A DNA stretch of 64,000 bases from Epiperipatus broadwayi (GCA_028023455.1 JAQFVV010006216.1:2146445-2210444); one strand, 5' to 3'. Counted from the first letter of the stretch, positions 22,350 through 35,410 are shown. The notes: a model not told the origin generated them from the letters alone. Numbers and translations: made by a program.

Positions 22350-22982
22350 TTATTTGTAAACAGATGACCATGATTAAAGTAGATGAAAGTGAAGTTTATA
22401 AAAAACAATGTAAATGGGTATATTCAAGTGTATTGTAATGAGAAAGACAGCATTGTTCATGAGTAAATAGCTAGAGTAAGTAGATGTGATGAAGATGCAC
22501 TCAAATTAATGTTGAAACATTTTATTGAGGTATCTTAGAATTGGCTGAGATGTGGGAATTGACCCATAGAATGTGGGAATCCCATATTTTGTTCAGACCT
22601 TATAAAAATCGAATAAGACTCCTAGGGAGCAGGATATAGACTGACAAACCCAAATATGTGCCTTCTGGAACAGAGACATTTAACCAGTCAAATTCAGATA
22701 TTCAACCGTCATATAGTTAGTAATTCTAGTAAAGATAATAAGAACAATGTTAATGATGACAGTAATTTAATTCAATGTTAAGATGAAAGACATAAGGATA
22801 GGAATCTAACCAAAAATGAGTAATATAAAAAAAGCAAATGTATATTGATGGGTAAATTAAAATAAGTACGACAGCATTAGAACTCTCCCTATTTAAAAAG
22901 AATAAAATTATCCAACACAATAACCATCCAAACCTTTGTTTAGGTGCTAAAATTTTGACAATGGTCTAAATTTTAACCTTCT
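22350..22982 (+). other. 3' non-coding part of element B
   Basis: Between the integrase end and the polypurine tract. No envelope-like frame or other gene is present; only short stop-interrupted frames occur. Confidence 0.6.
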
Positions 22983-22996
22983 AAGGGTAGGGGAAA
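22983..22996 (+). promoter_or_regulatory. Polypurine tract of element B
   Basis: AAGGGTAGGGGAAA lies directly before the 3' LTR start TGTAAGG, the expected site of plus-strand priming. One T interrupts the purines. Confidence 0.8.
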
Positions 22997-25196
22997 TGTA
23001 AGGTGATGCCCAATCCTTATAAAAAAATAATAATAAGTAACTGATGTTTTAGGATAAAAATGTATAAAGATTAAATAGGCAGCCAACTTTTAAAACCTAA
23101 TTTTTTAGATATTTGGAGACATATACACATATATATACACACAAACATAACCATACATTCATGAAGGAATGAACATATTTTTTTTTATTAAATGTAAAAT
23201 AAAATATATACATATACACATATATATACATGAATGTAGATTTTAAATCATGACGTGACAAAATAGAAAAAAAATATTTGACATTAAATTCTAGTAACCA
23301 CGTTTCTTTTGTTTAAAAGAGGAAAAAAAGAGTAAACCTTTGTTGATTTTGGGAACGTGGAAAAATATCTAAGCAACAGATTTTTTTTTTTTAGTTGTTG
23401 TTGGTTTTTCTTGTTCAAATGAAGTGCATGAAAGTAAAGTTGTAAAGAATATTTTAATTATTATATTAGTTATTATGATTTCCTTTCTTTATTAAAAATA
23501 AACTATTTAATATTTGGAATTTTATTATTGATAAGTGTAAAATGTTTTAAAAAGGAAAAAAAAAACATTATTTAATTGATGAACTTTCGTTCGTTCAAAT
23601 AAATGCTAAGAGCATCATAGTTATTTATCATTGTTAAAAAATATAATTGCTATCAAATGTTTCTTGGATAAAATAAAATCAACTAATGATGAAATAGAAT
23701 TTTATTAACATTACTTTTAAAGTAAAATCTTTATCATGCGTCTCATACATATATAAATAAAACTGCATAGAAATAGCGTTCGCCTTATATTATAACGTAA
23801 GCCTTGGAAAAGGATTCATATTTAATAATTTATATATTTGTAAATAATATCTAACAATGCACTTTTGCTAATTAAGTGTTGGGGGATTTTTCTATCCTCT
23901 TGGTGTCATTGACGTGTGATGGAGGATCATATTTATTGGTATATATTATTTAAATCAACGTGGAAAGATCTTGATATGGAATGGAAATGCATGGCTTTAA
24001 AATCAAATGCCGAGGAATTCAATTTCATCATGGGAATTGTTAATGCTTAGAATGTCAACATGACTTAATATACATGAAGGAAAGAAAGACATTATCTGCT
24101 AAGAATACAGAAGCTGCTCTTGAAAATTTAACTTGCTATTGTTTTAAGGAATTCCAAAATTTCATTATATTTTATGTTTCAAATATTTTTTTTAAATGTA
24201 TACTGAGAGTTGGGTTGTGAATTTTTCTCACCCTTTTATTCAAGTGTAGCAATCTTTTTTTTTAAAAAAAAGAACCCATTTGTTTAGATTTTTATAGGGT
24301 GAGAGAGATGCACAACTCAAACTATACATCAATATATTATATGTGTTTGTAAATAAAATATTATCGTAATTGAAGGTTTAAATTAAACTGGACAATGACT
24401 GAAACAAAAGGTAAGATTTTAAATATTTACATTTATTAGACAATTAATACATTAAAATCAAACTAATTAATAAGTAAATATATATAACATTTTCTTGTTT
24501 AAATGAATAACTGTTTATGAATGAACTATACAAAACACAAATTAGCAATTCATGGACATAACCTTGAGGTACATTTAAAGGACATAAACAAAATGATAAT
24601 CGTACATTAGTAATATAATTTTATATTTAAAATAATTAATACATTATTGTAAATTATGCACTAAATTTTATAATTCTTATTTCAACCCATATTTTAATAT
24701 TTAAATTACAGCTAGTCTTATTGTTGTAGAGATAAATTAATATTTTATAATAATCATGTATATATTCTGTTGATTTATAAATATTATAACTTTAAGCATG
24801 ATCTGTTAATAAATATTTGTTGTTTGAAGTTAAAACCTTTGTTTCTCTGGTCTCTAGATTGTCAAGCATCATTCATACTTCACTCACCAGAATAGCTATT
24901 ATACATGCATACATATTTTTAATTTATTATTAGCAATAGCCATTAAGGATCTATATAGAGGTCACATTATTGCCATCCTATTTAATTCCATCCTTGAGCA
25001 GAGTTAAAGGCAAATGTCTACACTGAGTTAGAACCCCGAGTAGTAATAGGACCTGTAAGTAGAGAAGGCTCTGGGTGTACTATCCTAAAAGGGTTTTACA
25101 GTCTGTTACATATTTTGGCAACCCAAACATTTGGGGCATCAATTAATTAAATATCTCACCCTGTAGACTCCCTGGTACATTTTACGGTCCGTTACA
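22997..25196 (+). repeat. 3' LTR of element B
   Basis: 2200 bp, TGTAAGG...CCGTTACA. It agrees with 17024-19283 except for the TA expansion and scattered substitutions. It is followed by GGGGGG and a TA tract; the matching 5' flank needed to define a target duplication is lost in the gap. Confidence 0.94.
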
Positions 25197-25200
25197 GGGG

Positions 25201-25202
<2 letters not shown>

Positions 25203-25275
<73 letters not shown>
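25203..25275. repeat. (TA)n tract between elements B and C
   Basis: About 73 bp of pure TA. The 5' LTR of element C begins directly after it, and a TA tract resumes at 38037 beyond element C, so C was inserted into a TA repeat. Confidence 0.97.
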
Positions 25276-25278
<3 letters not shown>

Positions 25279-27853
25279 GACCTTCCAGATTGGCACCAGG
25301 AAGAAATGTAGGAAGTTCACATATGTGTTAACATTGGCTAAAGATAGTTATCTGAGAACAATGAATTGAGATGAGATTTGCTATTTGAAATTAGATTTTT
25401 AAAAAATTAAACTTTAGTTGGATATACCAATTGATAGAATTGTAAGTTATATATTTAGTAGTGAAGAGGAAGACAGGAAAACATCAGGGAATGTTGGTAT
25501 AAGAGTAGAGTTAATAGGAAGGTTATAGTGTTGTTCATTGATGTTCTAGATTATTGTCTACTCCAATCCAAGATTTAGCTTGTATATGAAGATGTATGTT
25601 CATTTACATTTCATACTTTGTCCATTTTTTTATATAATTACTTATAATGTCTAGGTTGTAATAGTAAAATTTATATGCTAAACAAAACAGATATACTCAT
25701 ATATAATCGATTAAAATGATTTTCTTATTTATATTTTTTTTATTTATTGGTTATGTATTGTTTCTAATAAAACATTTGGAATAGTAAAGATTGTTTATGT
25801 TATTGGATAATATTTGTAAATTAATATTTAATATTTGATATTTTTATTTAAATTGTAATACTCTATTGTTGACATTTTAAAAAGCAAGCTAGTTTTGAAG
25901 TGTTGCCAAGTGATTAATAATAATAAAAAAAGAGGGCGTGAGTGTGTGTTGACAAAAAAAGTTTTGAACAGACTACTTAAGAGGAGAAGGATGAACATAA
26001 AAAAATAAACCCTGCAAGGTTTCAGCTCTGACTTTTCCAGCTAGCAATTGAAGTTCACTATTAAAATGCCTGAATACCACATAAGAATATCCATTATAAG
26101 TCATTTAACATTTTGTTGTAAGTTGATAATACTTGAATTATGAAAAATATTAGAAATGAAAACAATTGTGAGAAAACATATTCAATACTATTGTAAAACC
26201 CTTTATATATTTTCAATTTGTAAAAGCCTATTCTTAATATTACATAAAGTGAAATTTAAAAAAATAAATTTATCTAATATAATTTGCTTTCTTAGTAAAG
26301 GAATTATAAACTAAAAAATTTATTATTCACCTATATGACTGAAATAAATAATGAAATACATTACTGAATGCCAGTTAGTGATCGTCTATAGTAACTGCAT
26401 ACTGACATGAAGAAATTGTTAAGAATGGAAATAAAAAATTATATCAAAATTTAAAATTAAAAAGATAAAACTATAAAACTTTACTATAATTGTTTCACCT
26501 AATTGGAGATTTTATTTCAGGTAATTAATAAAATAATTCCAGTGCATGCTAATATATTTATTATGTTTATTATAAGATTTTCAATATTGGAAACTTTTGC
26601 AATTATATCAAGTTATTTTTTAACCGTCAGTATTGTTGTTTTTTTTGTTTCTGATTCATTTATTATTAATAGAAGCAGTGTATACATTGTATATATATAT
26701 CGTTGACATTTCAAATAATGACTTTCAAGTTAATAACAATTCATCATCTAATGATTACATATCGATAAGTATTTGTATTTGTATACTAAAAATATAATTT
26801 TTTTTTTAAAGCTAATGTAACTGGTTATTATTATTGTAAGACAATATATTGTCTTACATGGTTTAAAAATCATTCTATACATAAGTTTTATATTCGAATG
26901 TGTATGTACTGTTATAAATATTATTATTATTATTGTTTCCAAAATTATACTTTTGTTTTATTTTAATTATTTCGTAAATAATTATAAATAGTAGGATTGA
27001 TAAATGCGTTATATTTATAACATTTTACAGGCACACATATTCAAAAATATAGGTAATAAGGAATAGTAAAAAAAAAAAACTATTATTAACGTTAGTGTTT
27101 GCAAATGAATATTAAAATCTTTATAACATATCATATTAATATCATATTCATTTCATTGTTTTTAACAATTCATTTCTTTCAGTATAAATGAGATGTTAGA
27201 GAGAAGTGTACTTTATCTAAGTAAGAAGGAAAGTGGTAGAGTTAATAGCAAGATGTATAGGATAATAATTTTTTTTTGTTATTTTGTCTTTATTTTCAAT
27301 AAACATTTTATTGAATTAATATCCCATATGAATTGTTTTTATTATATGTTTGATTCTCCATTTCCACACACACACATATGGTTAACATAACATAGTTATA
27401 GAATATCTAAATTTGCCAGTATAAGTCAAATTTATTTAATTTGTCTGCAGTTGATAGATCCCAATATTACAGTGCCAATATTATATTTTACTTTGCTTAG
27501 AATGGATGGTGATGTGGATATAAAGGTACCCGGTCTTCATCATTGTCTATCCTATAATAAATGTGATAATTGATAATTTTGCAATAGTTTTATAATTGCA
27601 TAAATGTATGGCATATGATTAAATTAGTGTTACAGAATTGTTTTCCATAAATGTTCTATTACTCTCATTTGCATCCTATATGAATACCATATCCTAAAAC
27701 CTCAACTGAGCTAAGCCATAGAATAATTACAGTATAAGAATCTTTTAATAAGTTAAAAAGTAATTACAGTTATAAATTTTATTCTATCTTGTATAGAATT
27801 GGTGCCTGGGCATTTATAAATCTAATAAAGTGAAGTGAAGAAGAGAGGTTACA
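25276..27853 (+). repeat. 5' LTR of element C
   Basis: 2578 bp. It contains only AT-driven short frames (for example at 26503-26706 and 27193-27390), which are not genes. Relative to the 3' copy it carries an extra segment of about 60 bp after GGTCTTCAT near 27535, lacks a TTTTTTGTTATTTTGTC duplication near 37500 in the 3' copy, and lacks a ~65-bp segment at about 37038-37105. The transcription start was not identified; a G+C-richer patch at 26000-26070 is a candidate for R/U5. Confidence 0.93.
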
Positions 27854-27856
27854 GGG

Positions 27857-27873
27857 TGGGTAAGTGGGGACCA
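27857..27873 (+). promoter_or_regulatory. Weak primer-binding-site candidate of element C
   Basis: TGGGTAAGTGGGGACCA begins three bases after the LTR. TGG in this position is the only support; it does not resemble the site in element B. Confidence 0.3.
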
Positions 27874-29751
27874 ATGTGGATGGCTCGATATATACATAGA
27901 GGCCACAGCTGCCAAGGGTTTAAATGGTTGTACAATCATAGGATCTTGATTAATTAAATATCATATCCTGTAGAGTGTTCATTTTTTTTGTTGGCTTAAT
28001 TGGGTTAAATGGACACCTAACTGGGACATAATATATTGTCATATACCTGAGATGAGAAATCAGAGTGATTGAAGAAATCAATCCAGTGCCATTAAAATTA
28101 CTTTATTCCTGTTTTAAATATACAGGTATTGCAAAATTGGTTCCAAAATAGAATCAAGTTGGAAGTTTTCTTATTCAAGGATTTTTTTTGTATCAATCTG
28201 GAAGATTAATAGAAATATTTGACAAAATAGAATTAGGGGTAAATGGAGCATTAATTAATGTTTTAAATAAGCCAATTAGGGTTCGAAATAAGCCAATACC
28301 TGAAAGATATGTAGTAGATATATTAATGTCAGATTTATAGTTTTTAAAAAAAAAACATTTTTTTATGTGAAATAAATAAATACAGCCATGAAACAGCTTA
28401 GTTTCAATTTTAAAGCTATATAAAGATCACAACTTATAGTAAATGTTAAAGTTGATAGCATTTTTTAATATATATATATATATTGCTTGTCAATGAAATA
28501 CAATATTACTGCCAGATACGCATAGAATTATTGATGGTGTTAAATTATAAAGTAGTAATGTTGTTCATATTCAGAACATTTCTATTATAGAAAGTCTATA
28601 ATTTTGAAGGTTAAATAGGATACTTGATTATTGGAGTTTTGTTGGTTGTATTGCAAGTTTTGGTGATGGGTGGAGAGTTTTTTGTTATTGTCTTGAGGAT
28701 ATGATGTATTCATGCCACTGATGACTGATTGTTCTCATCCATGGCTCCAACCCAAATTATGATATCAGTTGTTAGTTATCATACAGCAGTTAACAGTAGT
28801 CCTGCCATGAGTTTGCCTCTAAGACTCCAGAGAGAGCAGGCATAGTTCTTTCTAATATATATGTAATATTTGTCTATAAGACTCCCAAAGATGAGCAAGA
28901 CAATATTTTAAATAGCCCCTAAGACTTGGATGTAAGCAGGACATTATGATAGTGTTTGTAGTAAAATATTATGGGTTGCAGTAGCTTAGAGTGACTAAAG
29001 TGGAATGATCATCAGTGTTCATGGAGCATTGTCTGTTTTAAGAGCAGTGATGGAATTCTTCTATCTATCTCAAAATTGTGAACTGCTAATTATTCTTTTG
29101 GCTGTCAGTATCTGTTGAATCTTTAGAAGAATGGATGAGTATATAACTTGAATATATAGCTCATTCTTAAAAGGCTATTTTCTGGCTGTCAGTATCTGTT
29201 GGATCTTTAGAAGAATGGATGAGTATATAACATGAATATGTAGCTCATTCTTAAAAGGCTATTTTCTATATTCTTATGCAAAGGTTAGCATCTTCCATAT
29301 TTAATTAAAAATTGTATATCAGTTATCATAGTAAATGCATGTCATCATTAATTTTATTTTGGTTATAAAATTCATTTGGTGGGGGTATAAATGCTGGTTT
29401 TAATATTTGAATGCACCCAATACAGCATAAAGATAAATGAACATGTTTAAATTATTTTGGTCTTTTATCAGTAATTTGAATTGGTGTAGTTTGTAATATA
29501 ACTATAATGGATCATGTAAAATTTAATTTATAATTCCAGCTATGTTTAGGTCAATGTTATCTAGTTAAAACTTAATGTCTTCTTGCCTATGTGTGTGTGG
29601 AAAATCGAACATTATATGGGAAAATAAAATTGTGGAAATTTTATTTGGTTTTAGGTAATGATGGTGAATTTGAATTGTTGGTTTGGTGGAGGTTGGAGCT
29701 GGTAAACCTTATTCTCTTGAAGTAGTATTAATAAATTTTTAAGATTATAAA
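27874..29751 (+). other. Leader of element C (1.9 kb, non-coding)
   Basis: Long untranslated leader between PBS candidate and gag. No frame of note. It contains a short TA tract at about 28468-28483 and the tandem duplication listed next. The length matches the also long leader of element B (19307-20082 or 20176). Confidence 0.6.
29097..29271. repeat. Tandem duplication, two ~88-bp units
   Basis: TGGCTGTCAGTATCTGTTG, CTTTAGAAGAATGGATGAG and CTCATTCTTAAAAGGCTATT occur in both units (about 29100 and 29187) with a handful of differences. Confidence 0.9.
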
Positions 29752-31875
29752 ATGGAAGAATTTAGCTTATATGATAGTTCGGGTGGGTCTCAAGAGACAC
29801 CATCTCCAGACATTGTTGCGATGTCCCCTGACCTTGAATCAGGAAATGAAGCTATAGATATGTCATATGGAGAGTCTAGTAAGATGATAGATACTATCTT
29901 TAAAACCACAGATGATGAGATGCCGATGTGTGCCAAATCATTTTTTGCAGAATTAAAGTCAGGTCAAGCAGAATTGAAATCAGAATTAAGGGAACTAAAG
30001 TCTGGTCAAGTAGAAGATAGAGAAAATGCAAAAGAGATGTTAGTAGAATTAAAATCAGAATTAAAAGAACTAACGTGTGGTCGAGAAGAAGATAGAGAAA
30101 AATTAAAAGAGTTGGTGTCAGATCAAGCAGAAATAAAGTCTGGACATGTAAAAGATAGAGAAAAGTCAGAAGAGATGTTTGTAGAATTGAAGTCAGAACT
30201 AAAAGACATAAAATTGAATCAAGATGTCAGAGGAGAGGATTACAGAAATAAAATTTGGATGTTTCAGAAATGAAGTTAGAAATGGTAGAAATAAGAGATA
30301 ATACAGTTAGGCAGATGCAAGTTTTAGAGGAGAAATTAGAAAGTCAGGTATCAGAGATGAAGGAGGTCAAAAACACTATTAAAGATCAAGCATCTAAGTT
30401 AGAAACTGTAGAGACTAATTTCTATACTCAATTGCATCAAATAAAATTAGAAAGTGATAGCTCAGTGTCACAACTTCGAGAGGAGATTGAAATTTTTTTA
30501 TTAAAACCGAAAGCATGGTAAAAGATAAGGAATTTGAGTATATTCAACAGATATTTGAACAATTTCAGGAAGAATTCGGGGTCATTAAACAAGTTGTGGA
30601 AAAGTGTCAGGATAAAGTTGATGACAATATTTTAAAAACTCAAGGCCAGTATAGTGTTGATCAAAACATAAATGATCAGGTTGTTCAAATGGTTAAAATA
30701 AAATAGATAGTTTGACAATAGGAGAAGAAGCTGTATGAGCCATGGGGCTAAAGCTAGTTGAAATGGATGAAAATTGTCAAAATTTAAGAAAAGGGGTAGA
30801 TAGTGTAAGGAGTGATATAGGTAAACAAGGTATTTCAGACAAGGTTGAAGAGAAGCTTAGAAACAAGTTTAATTGTGAGTTACAGAATCACCAATTAAAA
30901 TTAGAAAATTTTATGCAAGAAAAAATAATTCAGGATTGGAATACAAAGATAGAAATAGGAATTCCAGAGATTAGGGAAACAGATGTTACTGAGGTTAAAG
31001 AGGTTTGTTGTTACCCGAAACACCATTGTTCCAAGGAGTTATTAAAAAATCCTAGGCTTAATAAGGCATATCCAAAGAATTTAGGTTTAAATAGAGAAAA
31101 AATAAATTATGGGAAGGATTCACAAAAAATCTATGGCCCTTAAATTTTTGTCTGTTAAACCTTTTAAGGGAGATCACATGGAAAATCCACATGAGTTTTT
31201 TCAGAACTCAGAAGAGTTGTTATCAGAAGAGGAAAAGATTACTATTGCTAGCAATCATCTATACTCTTCATCCAAGGACTGGTGGCAGTCATTATTTGAG
31301 AGGCCACATAATTATGGGGATTTTAAATGCCTATTATTAGATAGTTTTTGGGGGGAAGATAAGCAAGCAACTTGAGGCATCATGTCTCACAGGAAAGGTA
31401 TAATCATATGAAAAGTAGTTATACTCAATTTTTTAGAAAACAAGTTGTCAAATTGAGAACACTTACTGCATACCCTTTATCCGAACAACAAATAGCTAGG
31501 ATATTGTACCATAATATGCCGAGACATGTTGAACAAGTCCTGATAGCATCGGACCAACAAACAATTGAAGAAGTTAATGTCTTAGACTCAATGGAGATTA
31601 GTGATCGGGGAGGAGATGCTAGGGCCAAGATTAATAAAGAACTTAGTCCAAATGTGAATAGCATTAGTATCCTAGATAGGCCATGGTGGAATCAAGGTAG
31701 AGATATGCGAAGTAGGAGTAGATATAGGGGTGGGCCTCCAATTCGAGGCAGGCCATATTATCATCCTCACCCACATATGGGGAGAAAAAATGATAGTAAT
31801 ATACCATCCACAAGTGGGATAAGAATCCTTAAAACAGAGGAAACCACTATCATGAAACATGGAGCATTAAACTAA
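29752..31875 (+). pseudogene. gag: Gag of element C, broken into five or six frames
   Basis: Successive frames at 29752-30273, 30255-30521, 30515-30706, 30742-31143, 31109-31375 and 31372-31875 read as one protein interrupted by frame changes. The first four parts are coiled coil, with repeats of the type ELKSGQAELKSELREL. The fifth has the capsid pattern EFFQNSEELL ... ASNHLYSSSKDWWQSL, and the sixth continues with a conserved LTAYPLSEQQIARILYHNM and an Arg/Gly-rich basic tail (RSRYRGGPPIRGRPYY). In place of a zinc knuckle there is this basic tail, which may bind RNA. Family knowledge: this type of Gag builds the particle and packages RNA. The coiled-coil N-terminus of about 450 codons is much longer than usual and is shared with elements A and B. 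Start Met 29752 is the first of a long frame. Confidence 0.82.
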
Positions 31876-31891
31876 TGAAGCCCTCAACAGT

Positions 31892-32710
31892 ATGTTCCTC
31901 ACTTTGGGGCCCTATTCACAAAGATTAGGAAACACCATAGGCTGGTTAATTAACAATCCTGACTTTGATGTTGAGCACTGGAAATATGAATGTTTACTTG
32001 AACCTCCCATTTCATATAGCTGTCCAATAGTTAGGATTACCATTATGGGGTTAGTTGTGGGTGCTTGGGTCGATTCTGGTAGCCAAGATTCTGTAATTTC
32101 AGAGGAAATGTATGTGAAAATTATGCAGGTTGACCATTCAATTCCTACCTTACCACTTAAATCTCTTCAAGTAACCCTTGCAAATGGAAGAAGGGTAAAG
32201 TTGACAAATAAACAGATTTTCATTACTGTTATGATTAATAACTTAGAGCTTACACACATATTCTTGATCATGCCCGGACTGGCTCATGAGGTCATAATCA
32301 GCTCAGACTTCATGACCCTTAATCATTGTTCAATTAATTATGGCAACCACACTTTTATGTGCCGAGAGGAGATTTGCCCTTTCATAGGAGATTTCATTAG
32401 TCAGGATAGTCAATTGATAGCAATGCTGGAGACATCAGTTGATGTAAATATAAAGATGAAGTTAGACAGTTCTGAAATCATAGGATCAGAATACTATGAA
32501 CCCTTCTTTCAATTGTTGCTTCAGTATAAATTTATCTTTTCTAAAGTACCCACCTTTATCAAGGGATATATTCAAAGGATCAAGCTCAAGGACAATGAAC
32601 TTTTCCAAAATGCACCTATCCTATCCTGCACCAATACCAGACAGAGGTCCAACGACAGTTCCAAAATATGCTCGATTGAGAAAATAAGTTTGGCCCTTCA
32701 CCATATGTAA
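31892..32710 (+). pseudogene. pol: Aspartic protease domain of element C and start of reverse transcriptase
   Basis: A 272-codon frame. Around residues 55-75 is GAWVDSGSQDSVISEEMY, the retropepsin active site with DSG. It is followed by LQVTLANGRRVKL and FLIMPGLAHEVIISSDFM, matching the flap and the ILG-like C-terminal strand of Ty3-type proteases. After residue 190 the text enters the N-terminal part of the reverse transcriptase (LLQYKFIFSKVPTF, then IQRIKLKDNELFQNAPI). Retropepsins cut the Gag-Pol precursor. The active-site Asp is present, so this domain may be the least damaged one, but it is joined to broken frames on both sides. Confidence 0.85.
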
Positions 32711-33480
32711 ATCCTCTCGTTGTGGTGAAAAAAAAGATGATTCTCTTCGAGTATGCTTGGATGCATGTACCCTTAATAAACATACTATACCTGAAGGTGA
32801 TATTCCAATGCCAGTACAAGAATTGTTGCTTGGGTTTCAGGAAAGGAGAGATTTTCAACATTTGATCTAACTGCAAGCTATTGACAGATTCCATTACATC
32901 TCGAGGATCAGCAATATACGGCTTTTCGTCATCAAGGCCATTCGTATATGTTTGAGGATGCCATTTGGCCTGATTAATAGTAAGGAAGGCCTGATCAGAT
33001 GTTTGAAAGCAATCTTTTCTCAGAAACTCAAAGATTTGATAGTCATCTACGTCAATAATATTGTTATCACATCGGATGATCTAACCCAACATTTGGAACA
33101 CTTTGAATTTATTTTTCTCAGAATTCTCACTTCATAACATTAAGGTCAATCTTGAGAAATGCACCCTAGTGGCTGGAGAAATATCTTTCCTTGGCAATGT
33201 AATTAATAGTCAGGGAATAAAACCTCATCCTGTTAAAATATCTGCAATTCAATAATTTTCTACACCCAAATCTAAGAAACACTTGAGGTCATTTTTGGGA
33301 CTGTGTAATTATTACCATCATTTTTACAAAAATTTCTCTTATGATATCCTCCATTTATCTATATTATTAAATAATATTCATTAAGGCTGTAGCCTCAATC
33401 ATATACATATAAAATGCGATAGTAGGGACCTAAAGAAATTTGAGCCCTGGGTTTGGACTAAAGACCATGATGGAGAGCTT
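32711..33480 (+). pseudogene. pol: Reverse transcriptase domain of element C, catalytically altered
   Basis: Pieces in several frames. CLDACTLNKHTIP near 32758 and FSTFDLTASY near 32852-32881 hold the first catalytic Asp; the Trp that should follow is a TGA stop at 32882-32884. DQQYTAFRHQGHSYMF continues, then a frame break, then RMPFGLINS at about 32955. The core motif that should read YVDD is YVNN at 33048-33059, both Asp codons GAT having become AAT. After it, ILEKCTLVAGE-type sequence in a third frame and a segment around 33200-33360 (SKKHLRSFLGLCNYYHHF) mark the connection. Family knowledge: the two Asp of YVDD bind the catalytic metals, so this copy should be inactive. Confidence 0.88.
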
Positions 33481-33519
33481 CAAGTTATTAAGGATAATTT
33501 TTGAAGACAGTTAAACTTG

Positions 33520-33910
33520 CATAAACAGACTTTCAGAAGGAATTTTACCTTCAAACTGACAGTAATGGATTTCGACTAGGGGTTATACTATACCAACTAG
33601 ATAATGATGTGAAACCACAGGTTCTTTATTTTTTAAGCCAACACTTGAAGGGACCAGAACTAAACAACACTACGACTGAATGGGAGGCACTGGTCATTGT
33701 CTAAGGATTCCAAAAACTGAGGCAGGTCCTATTGGGATCTCAAGTAACTGTATTAGCAGACCATAGAAGCCTAGAGTTCTTAAATAGAAGCTACTTACAT
33801 AATGACAGGCTGATTCGTCGGAGCTTATACCTTCAGCAGTTTTCTTATCAGATCATTTATTATTCTGGCCGTAATAACACTGTTGCTGACATCTTAAGTC
33901 GCCATCCCAT
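33520..33910 (+). pseudogene. pol: RNase H domain of element C
   Basis: LQTDSNGFRLGVILYQLD (from about 33550) contains the first catalytic Asp; LYFLSQHLKGPELNNTTTEWEAL gives the Glu, and VLADHRSLEFLN plus NNTVADILSRHP give the other Asp residues, in the order of Ty3/gypsy RNase H. A TAA stop near 33702 interrupts it after EWEALVIV; the remaining part is the open frame from 33732. This domain degrades the RNA of the RNA/DNA hybrid. Catalytic residues appear intact although the frame is not. Confidence 0.85.
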
Positions 33911-34114
33911 CAATCCATGTACTGAAAATATTATTATTTGTTATTTGACTGCCTTACTGAAGGATGAAATAACTAAGAGTTATAAGGAGTTACCAATATT
34001 ACAAGTACAGGACAATGAATTAGAGAGAATAATTGGTGTGTTTGTAAACTCTGCCAGTATGAATGGAAAAAAAAGATATGTTGAAAGGGTTAAAGCTAAA
34101 TAAAAAAATGAAAG

Positions 34115-35198
34115 ATGGGGATTCTACTGAGAAAATTAGATGGGACTGAGAGTGATTCATGGAGGGTGATGATTCCAGCATGCTTTGTGGTCAAATTAAT
34201 ATATTATGTTCATTGTCATTATGGTCATTTTAAGGTACAAAAAATACAGCCGATTATCAAAGAAGATTTTTACTTCCAGAACATGATGGAATGTATCATG
34301 ACAAGATTGAAAGTTTGTAAGATCTGCTTAAAGACAAAATAACAGAACAAAACATATGTGGGAACCCTACAATCCATTTTACCTAATCAAACAAATGAAT
34401 TACTAGCTGTGGACTTTTATGGGTCCCTTCCTCCTTCTAACCGCCAAAAGTTTATACTTGTAACTTATGATGTATTCTCAAAATTTGATTCAGCTTTTAG
34501 TCCCAAAGGCTGATGCCAAGAATGTTGTGAAACACCTGGTGACATCACAATTTATTGTAATAGGTAAGCCTACCTATATTCTCACTGATCATACCACCAC
34601 TTTTATTTCAGACTATTGGAAAAAATGGTCTTGAAAAAAGAATATTCAGCACATCATGTGTTCCATACACAACCCACAGTCCAATCCTAGTGAAAGGATC
34701 ATGCGAGAACTGTTGACTAATCCAGGTGTAAGTAGGTGGAGACCACAGGCAATGGGTGTGTCAATTGCCACAGATTATACATTATATTAATGTTACAATT
34801 AATGAGTCCACAAAAATGTCACCAATTCATTTACATTTTGGTAAAGTGGAACCCTTATTAATTAAAACCCCTTTGCCCCCTGTTCAAGAGAACATTGATG
34901 TCTCACATGATTTTACACTAGCCCAAGCCAATTTTAAAAAGATGGGTGATAAGTGTATTCGCCATCATAGGACTGGTTCACATTGTTTCAAAATTCATGA
35001 CTGCATAACGATCAAAACTCCTCGTGTTAGTAATCTTAAGAAGCTAACTTTTCAGAAATTTCTTAATCTTTATGAAGGTCCCTATGAGATAATGAAACAG
35101 GTGAAAGAAAATGCATTTTTAGTTTCTATACCTGAAGGAAAATGAGGAATCTATAATGCTCACAGTATGATTCCGTATCCTGCAAAACATGATTTATA
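34115..35198 (+). pseudogene. pol: Integrase of element C, broken
   Basis: The zinc domain is seen in 34115-34342: HCHYGHF ... MTRLKVCKICLKTK (His-His-Cys-Cys). The core follows in other frames: LAVDFYGSLPPSNRQKFILV holds the first Asp (near 34411), ILTDHTTTFISDYW the second (near 34585; the usual NGT is replaced by HTT), and SNPSERIMREL the catalytic Glu (near 34692). The C-terminal part is the 129-codon frame at 34756-35145 (NVTINESTKMSPIHLHFG ... LNLYEGPYEIMKQVKENAF), then a TGA and NAHSMIPYP to about 35198. Integrase inserts the cDNA. No chromodomain is present at the end, so if TA tracts are targeted it is not by a chromodomain. Confidence 0.87.
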
Positions 35199-35410
35199 AG
35201 AGATATATGTATTGTTCAATATACATTTTTTCTCACTTATTTACTGTTGCTATAATATAATATAAATATGTGTTTGTAAAAGCATTAAATGTTTTTATTG
35301 TTTTATGTTTATTCAACCAACATAATTTTCTATTTGTGGAATAATCTGAGAGTAAAATTTGATGTGCTATTAATATTGATTGTTGTTTATACAATTCATT
35401 TTTCTTTCAT

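Larger units (their letters stand above)
17024..25196 (+). mobile_element. Element B: Ty3-type LTR retrotransposon with most of pol deleted
   Basis: An 8.17-kb element with near-identical direct LTRs (17024-19283 and 22997-25196), a primer-binding-site candidate at 19289, a polypurine tract at 22983-22996, a 524-codon gag-like frame and an integrase C-terminal fragment. The internal region is only 3.7 kb. Protease, reverse transcriptase, RNase H and the integrase core are absent, so it cannot be autonomous. The LTR termini are TG...CA (TGTAAGG ... CCGTTACA). LTR difference in sampled stretches is about 1%, apart from a TA expansion in the 5' copy, indicating recent mobility. The 3' end abuts G6 and the TA tract that holds element C. 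Confidence 0.9.

Noticed and set aside
22350-22982. Possible envelope gene after integrase in element B (and 35199-35410 in element C)
   Set aside because: No open frame, signal peptide or membrane segment there; both elements look like retrotransposons without an envelope gene.
26503-27390. Frames of 64-67 codons inside the 5' LTR of element C
   Set aside because: Ile/Phe-rich, not conserved as frames in the 3' LTR, and located in LTR sequence.
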